A stretch of DNA of 64,000 nucleotides from contig NC_019673.1 of the NCBI RefSeq assembly GCF_000328705.1, positions 4,340,001-4,404,000 on the forward strand. Reading direction: 5' to 3'. The DNA is from Saccharothrix espanaensis DSM 44229 (lineage in GTDB: Bacteria; Actinomycetota; Actinomycetes; Mycobacteriales; Pseudonocardiaceae). Position numbers and translations under genes: made by a program. Within the stretch, counting starts at the first letter, position 1; every line of letters begins with the position of its first letter. Positions 57,359 to 64,000 of the stretch are shown piece by piece. The notes below the pieces were generated by a model, which worked only from the letters and a program-made list of their open reading frames with translations, had not been told where the DNA came from and did no database searches.

Positions 57359-57805
57359 TCAGCGCACCCACGCCTTGAGCGTGTACGACTTGCCCGGCGT
57401 GAGGGTCACCGGCTGGGACGCCTGCCCATTGCCCGACCCGCTCGGCGTGACCTGCAGCGCGTGCGTGCCGGAGTGGGCCGCGGTGCTGACGATCGCGTCG
57501 CCCGGAGCGGTCCACGGGGTCAGCCCGCCGTCCTCGAAACCGCCGTTGACGACCGCGCCGCCGGGCACCGCGCCCTTGACCTCGACCGAGAAGGTGGCGG
57601 AGTGCGGGGCCGACGGGCCGGCCCCGGTCACGGTGAAGGTGTAGTCGCCGGGCACCGCCGTGGCCGCCGCCGCTGTCGCGCTGGAGGGCTCAGAACGACA
57701 GCGTGTTGAAGGTCAGGTACTCGGCACCGGACTGCTGCGCCAGGGTGGCGGGGTTCTCGCCGGTCCAGGACTCGAAGTAGGGCGCGAACACGACCACAAG
57801 GGTTG
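57359..57805 (-). pseudogene. Relic of a GH18 chitinase with carbohydrate-binding module
   Basis: Two pieces on the minus strand. The first, VFAPYFESWTGENPATLAQQ-SGAEYL, is the opening strand of family 18 chitinases but stops after TFNTLSF, without the DGxDxDxE catalytic motif. After a stop, another frame gives PGDYTFTVTGAGPSAPHSAT and a carbohydrate-binding module (VVNGGFEDGGLTPWTAPGD, SGTHALQVTPSGSGNGQASQ, LTPGKSYTLKAWVR) that ends abruptly. Both the start of the gene and the catalytic core are missing, so this is a deletion remnant of a secreted chitin-degrading enzyme. Confidence 0.6.
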
Positions 57806-57872
57806 TCAAGACGTCTCGTGGTATGCGGCTTGCGTCGCGAAATATCCGCTGTCATGCGGAAGCCCGCGGTCT

Positions 57873-57887
57873 AGTCCACAGTGGACT
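57873..57887. repeat. 15-bp palindrome AGTCCAC-A-GTGGACT
   Basis: A perfect 7-1-7 inverted repeat in the gap between the chitinase relic and the following membrane-protein gene. Its 11-bp core TCCACWGTGGA recurs at 26350-26360 and 48240-48250 in other non-coding stretches. Confidence 0.45.
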
Positions 57888-58039
57888 GTCGTGGGTGGGG
57901 TGTGACCTGTGCCGCACGGCGGGGGCAGGTTCGTGCCAACGCTCCCGTCCGAGGGGCTTCTGGACCGATGATCGGGGCCGGTGCGTACCGGTGGAGCCGG
58001 TGCTCGCGGAAACGGTGGCCGCGGAGTGGGGGTCTCGGG

Positions 58040-58375
58040 GTGAAGGTGGCGCTGGTCGTGGTGCTGGTGGCGCTGGCGGGCGGGTTGCTGTTCGCCATCG
58101 GCGGGCTGGTGGTGAAGGCGGTCGGCGGGGTGCGGGAGGTGTTCCCGAAGGTCGTGGACGCGGTCGGGCGCGGTGAACCGGTCGCCGTGGTGGGCGTGGG
58201 CGCGGTCGCGGTGCTGCTGGTCGTGCTGGTGGTGATGTGGATCGGTGCCCGGCCGGGCGGGGTGCACCGGCCGGGCCACTGGGAGACCCGCGGTGAGGAC
58301 CGCCATTGGGTTCCCGATGACAGCGGCCCCGATGACAGCGGTCGAGAAGGCAAGGGTCGGGAAGGCAGGGGCTGA
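58040..58375 (+). CDS. Small membrane protein with two transmembrane helices
   Basis: About 111 residues: two hydrophobic helices (VKVALVVVLVALAGGLLFAI and VAVVGVGAVAVLLVVLVVMW) joined by VKAVGGVREVFPKVVDAVG, and a charged, Gly/Asp/Arg-rich cytoplasmic tail containing a repeated PDDSG. No family is recognised. GTG 58040 is chosen; an in-frame ATG at 57968 would add an unlikely Trp/Arg-rich leader. It overlaps or abuts the next gene, so the two are probably co-transcribed. Function unknown. Confidence 0.55.
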   Translation: MKVALVVVLVALAGGLLFAIGGLVVKAVGGVREVFPKVVDAVGRGEPVAVVGVGAVAVLLVVLVVMWIGARPGGVHRPGHWETRGEDRHWVPDDSGPDDSGREGKGREGRG

Positions 58376-59372
58376 GGCGACCGTGGTCACGGTGGGAATC
58401 CTGGTCGCGCTCGTCGCCGCGGCTGGGGTGTGGTGGTTCGTCGGCCGGGCGCGCCTGGCCGACGCCCCGGCGTGCGCGCGGTGCCGGCACCGGTACACCG
58501 CGCACTCGGCGTTGGGCGGGCCGTGCCGGTCCACCGACCCCGAGGCGTGCGGGTGCGCGGAGTACCTCGAAGTGGTCGGCCGGGCGTTTCGCGGGGCCAT
58601 GGTGCGGGAGGCCGCGGTGCGGCCGTTGCGCCGGTTGGCGGCCGGCTACGACAGCGACACGCCCGCGCGCCGGGTCGTGGAGGACTTCCTGGCCAGGCGG
58701 GACTGGCTGGTCGGCGTGGGGCCGGACCGGGAACCCGCCGCCGTCCCCGAGGACGTGCGCCGCGCCGGGTGGCTGGAGGTCCTGGGCCGGCGGGACCGGC
58801 TCGCGGTGCGGTGTGCGCGCGAGGTCCTGGCGTCGGTGGGCAGCCGGGAACTCCCGTTCCGGGGGTGGCAGGAGATCGACCCCACCACCCGGGAGGGCGC
58901 GGAGTGGGCGGCCCGCCTGCGCCCGGCCGCGCGGACCGCGGCGCACGAGGTCGTGGACATGGGGCGCGGGTCGGGTCGGAGCCTGATGGACCCGGTGAGC
59001 GGCGCGCCGGTGATCCGCCGTCGTGGCGGGACCCTGCACGCCGCCCTGCTGCGGCGGCTGCCGGCCGGCGAGGTGTTCGCGGAACTCGTGGTGGCCGACG
59101 TCCGGAGCGTGGCCGCGACCCGGCAGGCGGTCTGGGTGCGCGGGTCGTCCGGGACCCTCCACCCCGCGCCCCGGAACTCGGCCGGGCGGTGGACCGCGCA
59201 CGAGCTGGCGACCCTGGCGGAGTCGTTGATGGACGCCACCGGACCGGCACAGCGGCCCGACCGGCTTCCGGAGGCCCGGCGTCGCCTGGTCGAGTACTTC
59301 GACCGGGACTGGCCGCCCGGCACGGTGTTCACCCGGGCGGAGTTGGCCGCCCGCCTCGATTCGACCCGATAG
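58317..59372 (+). CDS. Membrane-anchored protein with Cys/His cluster, unknown function
   Basis: About 352 residues. An N-terminal transmembrane helix (VVTVGILVALVAAAGVWWFV) is followed at once by a compact Cys/His cluster: CARCRHRYTAHSALGGPC and EACGCAEYLEV, reminiscent of a zinc-ribbon. The remaining soluble part has HEVVDMGRGSGRSLMDPVSG and ends in FTRAELAARLDSTR; no enzyme motif is recognised. The start is uncertain: ATG 58317 or 58332 lies inside the previous gene, while GTG 58383 follows its stop by 7 nt. Third-position bias supports coding from about 58383 on. Confidence 0.6.
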   Translation: MTAAPMTAVEKARVGKAGAEATVVTVGILVALVAAAGVWWFVGRARLADAPACARCRHRYTAHSALGGPCRSTDPEACGCAEYLEVVGRAFRGAMVREAAVRPLRRLAAGYDSDTPARRVVEDFLARRDWLVGVGPDREPAAVPEDVRRAGWLEVLGRRDRLAVRCAREVLASVGSRELPFRGWQEIDPTTREGAEWAARLRPAARTAAHEVVDMGRGSGRSLMDPVSGAPVIRRRGGTLHAALLRRLPAGEVFAELVVADVRSVAATRQAVWVRGSSGTLHPAPRNSAGRWTAHELATLAESLMDATGPAQRPDRLPEARRRLVEYFDRDWPPGTVFTRAELAARLDSTR

Positions 59373-59586
59373 GGCTTGGCCCGGTGGGATGCGGCGCGGT
59401 GAGTTGCGGCGAAGGGGAATCGTTCGGGGCGGGAACCGTGATGGCGGCCGGGTCGTTGTAGGTGCGGGGGTGGGGGCCGGAGTCGACCTTCGTCTCTGCG
59501 GGTGCAGCCGGCGGGATGGCGCGTCACCGCGAAGATCCGCGACAACACTGTGCGGCAAGGGGGAAAGCTACTCACGGGGGGATTCC

Positions 59587-60534
59587 GTGCTGCGCGTCAT
59601 CTTCACGACTGACGACCTGGTGCGCACAACCGTGGCACCGACCGCCGACCCGTTGTGGGAGGTGGTGCTGGGCGGTTGTCGACTGCGCGACCGGGATCGC
59701 CCGGCCGCATTTCACGAGTGGTCGCTGGAAATGCGCCGGAGACTCGATTCCCGCAGCCCGGCGGTGCGCGTGCTGCACCTGCTCTCGCCCGCTCCGGACC
59801 TGCTCACGCCGCCCGAGGCGGCGGCCGGTCTGGAGGCGGGGCTGGCCGCGCTGCGGGCCACCCCGGCGCATCGGGTGCGCGCGGAGCTGAGCCGGTTCCG
59901 GCCGTTGCCGGAATGGACGAAGCCGTTGGCCGGCGGTGACCGGCGGGCGTTGGCGGTGCTCGCCGACATGGTGCGGCACCTGCATTCCCGGCTGGTCGCC
60001 CCGTATTCCGACGTGATCCGGGAAAGTGTGAACGCCGATCGCGCGCGGCGGGCCCGCGACCTGGTGGACGGGGGTGTGCACGCGCTGCTCGCCGGACTCG
60101 GCCCGTACGCCCGGTGGGAGCCGCCGGTGCTGGAGGTGGACCACCCGGAGGAGCGCGAACTCCCGCTGCGGGGGCGCGGTCTGCGGCTGGTCCCGTCGTA
60201 CTTCGGCCGGCAACGGCCGTGCACGCTGGCCGACCCCGCCGCGCCGCCCGTGCTGGTGTACCCGCTGGAGGACGGCGACCGGTGGCGGGGCGCCGAACCG
60301 CGCAGCCTGGACGCGCTGCTGGGGCCGACCCGCAGCGCGGTGCTGGAGTGCGCGCGGGCCGGCGCGGGCACGACGGAACTGGCCCGCCGCGTCGGCACGT
60401 CGCCCGCGTCGGTCAGCCGGCACACCGGGGTCCTGCGGGCGGCCGGGTTGCTGCGGACCAGTCGGCACGGCACGCAGACCGTGCACTCCCTGACCGTGCT
60501 GGGCGAATCGCTGCTCGCCGGCCACCAGCGGTAG
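59587..60534 (+). CDS. ArsR-type winged-helix regulator (DUF5937-like N-terminus)
   Basis: 315 residues. The N-terminal part (VIFTTDDLVRTTVAPTADP, LWEVVLGGCRLRDR, PYSDVIRESVNADRARRARD) is the long helical domain found in actinobacterial ArsR-like regulators; the C-terminal HTH is complete (LECARAGAGTTELARRVGTS, PASVSRHTGVLRAAGLLRTS, RHGTQTVHSLTVLGESLL). GTG 59587 follows GGGGGG. The ligand is unknown; metal-binding Cys of classical ArsR are absent. It lies 53 bp upstream of a P450 gene and may regulate it. Confidence 0.8.
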   Translation: MLRVIFTTDDLVRTTVAPTADPLWEVVLGGCRLRDRDRPAAFHEWSLEMRRRLDSRSPAVRVLHLLSPAPDLLTPPEAAAGLEAGLAALRATPAHRVRAELSRFRPLPEWTKPLAGGDRRALAVLADMVRHLHSRLVAPYSDVIRESVNADRARRARDLVDGGVHALLAGLGPYARWEPPVLEVDHPEERELPLRGRGLRLVPSYFGRQRPCTLADPAAPPVLVYPLEDGDRWRGAEPRSLDALLGPTRSAVLECARAGAGTTELARRVGTSPASVSRHTGVLRAAGLLRTSRHGTQTVHSLTVLGESLLAGHQR

Positions 60535-60587
60535 GCCGGCATTCGGGGGGCTTGTACAGAGGGTGTCCGAGTGGTCACCATGAGTGG

Positions 60588-61796
60588 ATGGACCCCTATC
60601 GCTTAGACCTGACCGGGCACGACATCCACGCCGAAGGCGCGCTGCTGCGCGACCGCGGCCCGGTGACCCGGGTCGAGCTGCCCGGTGGCGTGGTCGCCTG
60701 GTCGGTCAACCGGATCGACCTGCTGCGGCGGCTGCTCGCCGACCCGAGGGTGTCCAAGGACGCCCGGCGGCACTGGGCCGCGTGGCGCGACGCCGAGGTG
60801 CCGGACGACTGGCCGCTGCACATCTGGGTGTCCGTGGAGAACATGTTCACCGCGTACGGGCCCGACCACCGGCGGTTGAGATCGTTGGTGGCCAAGGCGT
60901 TCACGCCGCGCCGCACCGACGCGCTGCGGGCCGGCGTCCAGGCGATCGCGACCGACCTGCTCGACGCCCTCGACGCCGGACCGGACCTGGTGGACCTGCG
61001 CGCCGGGTACGCCAACCCGCTGCCGATCGAGGTGATCTGCCGGCTCATCGGGGTGCCCGACGAGGCCCGCCCCGGCCTGCGCCGGGCCGTGGACATCTTC
61101 TTCGACACCACGGTGACCCCGGAACTCGCGACGGCCAACCGGTTCGACGTCCGCCGGATCCTGGAGGACCTGGTCGCCGCCCGCCGCCGGGACCCGCGCG
61201 ACGACCTGACCAGCGAGCTGATCGCGGTCCGCGACGAGGGCGACGGCCGGCTGACCGAGACCGAGCTGGTGGACACCCTGATCCTGTTCATCGCGGCCGG
61301 CCACGAGACCACGGTCAACCTGCTCGACCACGCGATCACCGCGCTGCTGACCCACCCCGGGCAGCTCGCCCTGGTCCGGTCCGGCGAACGGGGCTGGCGC
61401 GACGTGGTCGAGGAGACGCTGCGCTGGCAGGCCCCGGTCGCGCACCTGCCGCTGCGCTACGCGGTGGAGGACCTCGTGGTGGCCGGCGTGCCGATCCGGC
61501 GCGGCGAGGCGATCCTGGCGTCCTACGCGGCGGCGAGCCGCGACCCCGGGCTGCACGGCCCGACGGCCGACGACTTCGACCTCGCCCGCGCCGACAAGGA
61601 GCACCTGGCGTTCGGGCACGGCGCGCACTACTGCCTGGGTGCCCCGCTGGCCCACCTGGAGGCCGAGATCGCGCTGCCCGCGCTGTTCGAGCGGTTCCCC
61701 GACGCCGAACTCGCCGTGCCGCCCGGCGGCCTGCGCCCGGTGCGGTCGTTCATCTCCAACGGCCACGACAGCCTGCCGGTCCGCCTGCGGCCGTGA
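60588..61796 (+). CDS. Cytochrome P450
   Basis: 402 residues, class I bacterial P450. The I-helix oxygen-binding motif AAGHETTVNL, the K-helix E276-TLR279 (EETLRWQAP), a PLRYAVEDLVV meander and the heme loop FGHGAHYCLGAPLAH with Cys349 are all present. Substrate and redox partners are not encoded nearby; many such CYP105/107-like enzymes hydroxylate secondary metabolites or xenobiotics. Start ATG 60588 has only a weak ribosome site (GAGTGG). Confidence 0.94.
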   Translation: MDPYRLDLTGHDIHAEGALLRDRGPVTRVELPGGVVAWSVNRIDLLRRLLADPRVSKDARRHWAAWRDAEVPDDWPLHIWVSVENMFTAYGPDHRRLRSLVAKAFTPRRTDALRAGVQAIATDLLDALDAGPDLVDLRAGYANPLPIEVICRLIGVPDEARPGLRRAVDIFFDTTVTPELATANRFDVRRILEDLVAARRRDPRDDLTSELIAVRDEGDGRLTETELVDTLILFIAAGHETTVNLLDHAITALLTHPGQLALVRSGERGWRDVVEETLRWQAPVAHLPLRYAVEDLVVAGVPIRRGEAILASYAAASRDPGLHGPTADDFDLARADKEHLAFGHGAHYCLGAPLAHLEAEIALPALFERFPDAELAVPPGGLRPVRSFISNGHDSLPVRLRP

Positions 61797-61808
61797 GTCG
61801 ACCCGGGC

Positions 61809-62270
61809 CTACCGCAGGTGCGGTTCGAGGGCGTCGGCGATCGCGGCGGCCCCGACCCAGTGGTCGCCGGCGCGGGCGTCGGCGGGCAGGTCGACGGTGA
61901 CCAGCGGCGGTTGCGCCAGGACGATGTCGGTGCCGGCGGGGTAGAGCCGCAGCGTGGTCGCGCCGGGGTGCAGCGGCAGCACGGCGGGCGCGCCGCCGAC
62001 GGTGCAGGCCAGGGCGATGACCTGGTGGTCGTTCTCGGCGGGGTCGACCCGGACCTGGTCGGTGCGGACCTCGATGCCCTTGCCCACGAGGTGGGCCGCG
62101 ACCGCGTCGGCGAGACCGTCGCTGGCGGCGATCAGGCGGGCGCGGCGCAGGATGTCGGCGTAGCGGGCATCGTGCTCCTCGGCCTGGCCGTCGGGTGCCG
62201 CGGTGCGGAGTTCGGTGAAGCGGGCGCGGGCGTCCTGCTCGACGCGGGCGAGGTCGACGGTCTTGGCCAT
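61809..62270 (-). CDS. Hypothetical protein (153 aa)
   Basis: A soluble alpha/beta protein of unknown function. It begins MAKTVDLARVEQDARARFTE, with an acidic helix (EEHDARYADILRRARLIAAS), an alternating strand-helix middle (VRVDPAENDHQVIALACTVG, GAPAVLPLHPGATTLRLYP) and ends ADALEPHLR. No motif is recognised. ATG 62270 follows AGGAG; convergent with the P450 gene. Confidence 0.6.
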   Translation of the reverse strand: MAKTVDLARVEQDARARFTELRTAAPDGQAEEHDARYADILRRARLIAASDGLADAVAAHLVGKGIEVRTDQVRVDPAENDHQVIALACTVGGAPAVLPLHPGATTLRLYPAGTDIVLAQPPLVTVDLPADARAGDHWVGAAAIADALEPHLR

Positions 62271-62655
62271 GCCGGGTGGTGCTCCTGCCTTGCGGTGCTC
62301 GGGGTGACGACAGACTGTACGTCCCTCAACCGCAAAAGTGCGGACAGGTATGGCGTGTCGGTGCATCCTTCCGGGCGTACCGATAGATCCATTCGGCCGG
62401 CGCGGGTGGGGCAGCGCGGGCCGCAGGGGCACCTACGGGCGCGGGGCGCGGGTCACGCGGGTGGGGTCACGCGGCAGGGGTGGCGTGGCCGGCGATGTGG
62501 TGCGGAGGGGTCACGCGAGTGGGCGGCGTCGGCGGAGTTCACCCGACCGGTGGGTTCTCGGGGCCGGCGGCGAGTCGGGCCGAGCGCGGACCGCGGGGCC
62601 GGTGAACCATGGCACCTCTCGGCACGTGGGATCACAGTGGAAGGAACTGGGGAGC
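62271..62655. other. Divergent intergenic region
   Basis: About 385 bp before the EF-hand gene. G-rich, without a gene. It holds three GGTCACGCG copies (62451-62459, 62465-62473, 62509-62517) within 67 bp. The segment near 62320-62350, AT-richer, may contain the promoter of the minus-strand hypothetical protein. Confidence 0.45.
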
Positions 62656-63174
62656 ATGTCTTCGGAAGCCGCCCGGCGCATCGAGTTGTTCTTCGAACTC
62701 CTGGACGTGGACGGCAACGGCCACATCGACGCGCACGACTTCGTGCTGCTGGCCGACCGGCTCGTCCGGTCGGTCCCCGGCGCCCGCCCGGACGCCCGGG
62801 AGGCGCTCGTCGTGGCGTGCGGATCGTTCTGGGCGGCGCTGGCCGCCGAGGCCGACGACGATGACGACGTCACCGTGACGCTGGACGAGTTCCGGGCGTC
62901 GGTGTCCTCGCCGGACCAGTTCGCCGACGTCATCGAGGAGTACGCCGACGCGGTCAGCCGGTTCGGCGACCCGGACGGCGACGACTTCGTGACCCGCGCC
63001 GACTTCGTCGCGATGACGACCGCGGCGGGCTTCGACCGGGACAAGTCCGGCGAGCTGTTCGACGCCCTGGGCGCGACGGCCGACCGGATCCCGAAGCACG
63101 TCTGGTACGAGTGCATCCGGGACTACTACACCGGGGCCAAGACGAGCACGCCCGGCAACGTGATGGTGAGCTGA
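62656..63174 (+). CDS. EF-hand calcium-binding protein
   Basis: 172 residues with canonical EF-hand loops: D17-V-D-G-N-G-H-I-D-A-H-D28 and D105-P-D-G-D-D-F-V-T-R-A-D116, both with Asp at loop position 12, plus two degenerate loops (an acidic stretch DDDDDVTVTLDEF, and DRDKSGELFDAL). The four-helix-pair layout resembles calexcitin/sarcoplasmic calcium-binding-type bacterial proteins. There is no signal peptide, so it senses or buffers cytosolic Ca2+. ATG 62656 follows GGGGAG. Confidence 0.88.
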   Translation: MSSEAARRIELFFELLDVDGNGHIDAHDFVLLADRLVRSVPGARPDAREALVVACGSFWAALAAEADDDDDVTVTLDEFRASVSSPDQFADVIEEYADAVSRFGDPDGDDFVTRADFVAMTTAAGFDRDKSGELFDALGATADRIPKHVWYECIRDYYTGAKTSTPGNVMVS

Positions 63175-63218
63175 ACCCGGGCGCGACAGCGGACGGTCGC
63201 GCCCACGGCGCGATCCGG

Positions 63219-63239
63219 CCGCTCCCGCGTGGGAGGCGG
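63219..63239. terminator. Weak hairpin terminator after the EF-hand gene
   Basis: CCGCTCCC (63219-63226) pairs with GGGAGGCGG (63231-63239) with one bulge and a GCGT tetraloop. It lies between the EF-hand gene stop and the converging GNAT gene. Confidence 0.4.
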
Positions 63240-63354
63240 TCGTGCGGCCGGTGCCGGCGGCGTGCTGACAGGCACGCACGACGCCTGAGTGGACCGGCAC
63301 CCCGCCCGCGGATCAGTCCCGGAGAACCTAGACCACACCAGCTTCGCGGAAGCG

Positions 63355-63879
63355 TTAGCTGGCTGGGCGCTCGTAGATGATCTCCAGCCCGTCCTCGTCG
63401 TCCCACTGCTCGCCGTTGCGGACGAACCCGTACTGGGCGACGAGCCGGTAGGAGGCGTCGTTGTCCGGGCTGATGGTGACCCGGACCGTGCGCACCTCGG
63501 GCTCGTCGGCGGCGCGGCGCAGCAGCGCTTCGAGCGCGGCTCGGGCGTAGCCGCGCCGGCGGTGCTCCGGGTGCACCGCGTACCCGATCTCCACCATGCC
63601 GGCCGCGTCGGGCGGCCCGTGGTAGCCCGCCCGGCCGACGGCCAGCTCCCGCCGCTCGTCCCAGATCGCGCCGGTCACCCACGCCGCGCTCGCCGGGTCC
63701 CGCTCGGCCTGCTCCTGCCGCATCCGCCACACCCCGCGCCACTCGGGCCCGGCGAAGTAGTCCGGCAGCGGCACCGGGGCGATCGCGTTCGCGCCGGCCG
63801 CGTCGCCTTCGGCGAGGGCCTGGAACACCGGGCCGGTCAGGTGGACGATGCGGACGGCGGGCGCGGCGGGATCGCTCAC
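63355..63879 (-). CDS. GNAT-family N-acetyltransferase
   Basis: 174 residues, GNAT fold: motif A GYAVHPEHRRRGYARAALEA (acetyl-CoA pyrophosphate-binding R/Q-x-x-G-x-G/A loop), then ISPDNDASYRLVAQYGFVRN. The acceptor is unknown; RimJ/RimL-like small-molecule or protein targets are both possible. The GTG start at 63879 overlaps the stop of an upstream gene (GTGA), so they form an operon. Confidence 0.9.
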   Translation of the reverse strand: MSDPAAPAVRIVHLTGPVFQALAEGDAAGANAIAPVPLPDYFAGPEWRGVWRMRQEQAERDPASAAWVTGAIWDERRELAVGRAGYHGPPDAAGMVEIGYAVHPEHRRRGYARAALEALLRRAADEPEVRTVRVTISPDNDASYRLVAQYGFVRNGEQWDDEDGLEIIYERPAS

Positions 63880-64000
63880 GCGCGCCTCTTGGGCCGGTTG
63901 ACCTTCATCAGGTCGACGTCGGTCGCCGACGCCCGCAGGTCGCGGAAGTCCACCCCGAACTCCTCGACGGCCCGCGCGGCGAGCCCGAGCGCGCGATCAC
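63876..64000 (-). CDS. 3' end of an unknown gene (partial)
   Basis: An open minus-strand frame entering from the window edge and ending ALGLAARAVEEFGVDFRDLR, ASATDVDLMKVNRPKRRA, then TGA overlapping the GNAT start (GTGA). Only about 41 residues are visible; no family can be named. Coding is supported by G/C third positions and the tight overlap. Confidence 0.6.
   Translation of the reverse strand, partial: DRALGLAARAVEEFGVDFRDLRASATDVDLMKVNRPKRRA

Noticed and set aside
62451..62517. Three GGTCACGCG copies considered as a CRISPR-like or iteron array
   Set aside because: Copies are 9 bp, unevenly spaced (14 and 44 bp) and lie in low-complexity G-rich DNA; no spacer or origin features.

Overview
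The window is very G+C-rich DNA with strongly G/C-biased third codon positions, frequent GTG starts and many stop/start overlaps (ATGA, GTGA, TGATG). It also carries typical actinobacterial families: SigE-type sigma factor, amiCSE amidase cluster, many MarR/TetR/PadR/HxlR/GbsR regulators, and secreted protease and chitinase modules. I infer an actinobacterial chromosome, perhaps a Pseudonocardiales relative; the genus is a guess. I see no tRNA, rRNA, CRISPR, insertion sequence or phage gene.

Layout. 0-4.1 kb: the end of a LysR regulator overlapping a class A beta-lactamase-like gene, then a GH3 glycosidase. 4.5-9.9 kb: one very large single-chain acyl-CoA carboxylase (BC-BCCP-central-CT). 10.1-12.7 kb: an orphan periplasmic-binding-fold protein and a protein that looks like a toxin or effector with a C80/caspase-like protease domain. 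12.7-17.3 kb: a DUF899 protein, a hydrolase/GbsR operon, a sigma factor/anti-sigma pair and small unknowns. 17.4-20.6 kb: amidase cluster amiC-amiS-amiE with a divergent MarR gene. 20.9-26.2 kb: peptide/opine-type ABC importer. 26.5-31.1 kb: MOSC protein, PPOX-type flavoprotein, PadR/MFS efflux pair, Rrf2/RidA pair. 31.2-33.2 kb: PLP amino-acid decarboxylase. 33.4-37.0 kb: lactate-oxidation operon lutABC with a divergent FadR-type regulator and twin operators. 37.0-40.9 kb: carboxylesterase and TetR facing a fatty acyl-CoA ligase across twin TetR palindromes. 41.0-45.3 kb: a two-gene RNA-repair operon. 45.4-47.3 kb: htpG. 47.3-57.8 kb: an accessory stretch with four gene relics (argS, luxR, tetR, GH18 chitinase) around a tauABCD-type sulfonate operon, a DsbA/HxlR pair, a MarR/MFS pair and a secreted trypsin-like protease with a P-domain. 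57.9-64 kb: two membrane proteins of unknown function, an ArsR-type regulator, a cytochrome P450, an EF-hand protein, a GNAT acetyltransferase and the end of a further gene.

How the genes work together. Most modules are small catabolic or transport units, each with its own local regulator and a visible palindromic operator: amides to carboxylate plus ammonia, lactate to pyruvate, fatty acid activation, sulfonate uptake and desulfonation, peptide import. Two items stand out. The first is the RNA-repair pair: RNA ligase fused to a P-loop kinase-like domain, translationally coupled to a DUF504/MJ1316-EEP nuclease-2H phosphoesterase-nucleotidyltransferase protein. The second is the putative effector at 11466-12716. 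Functional calls rest on motif recognition by eye; no database search was run.
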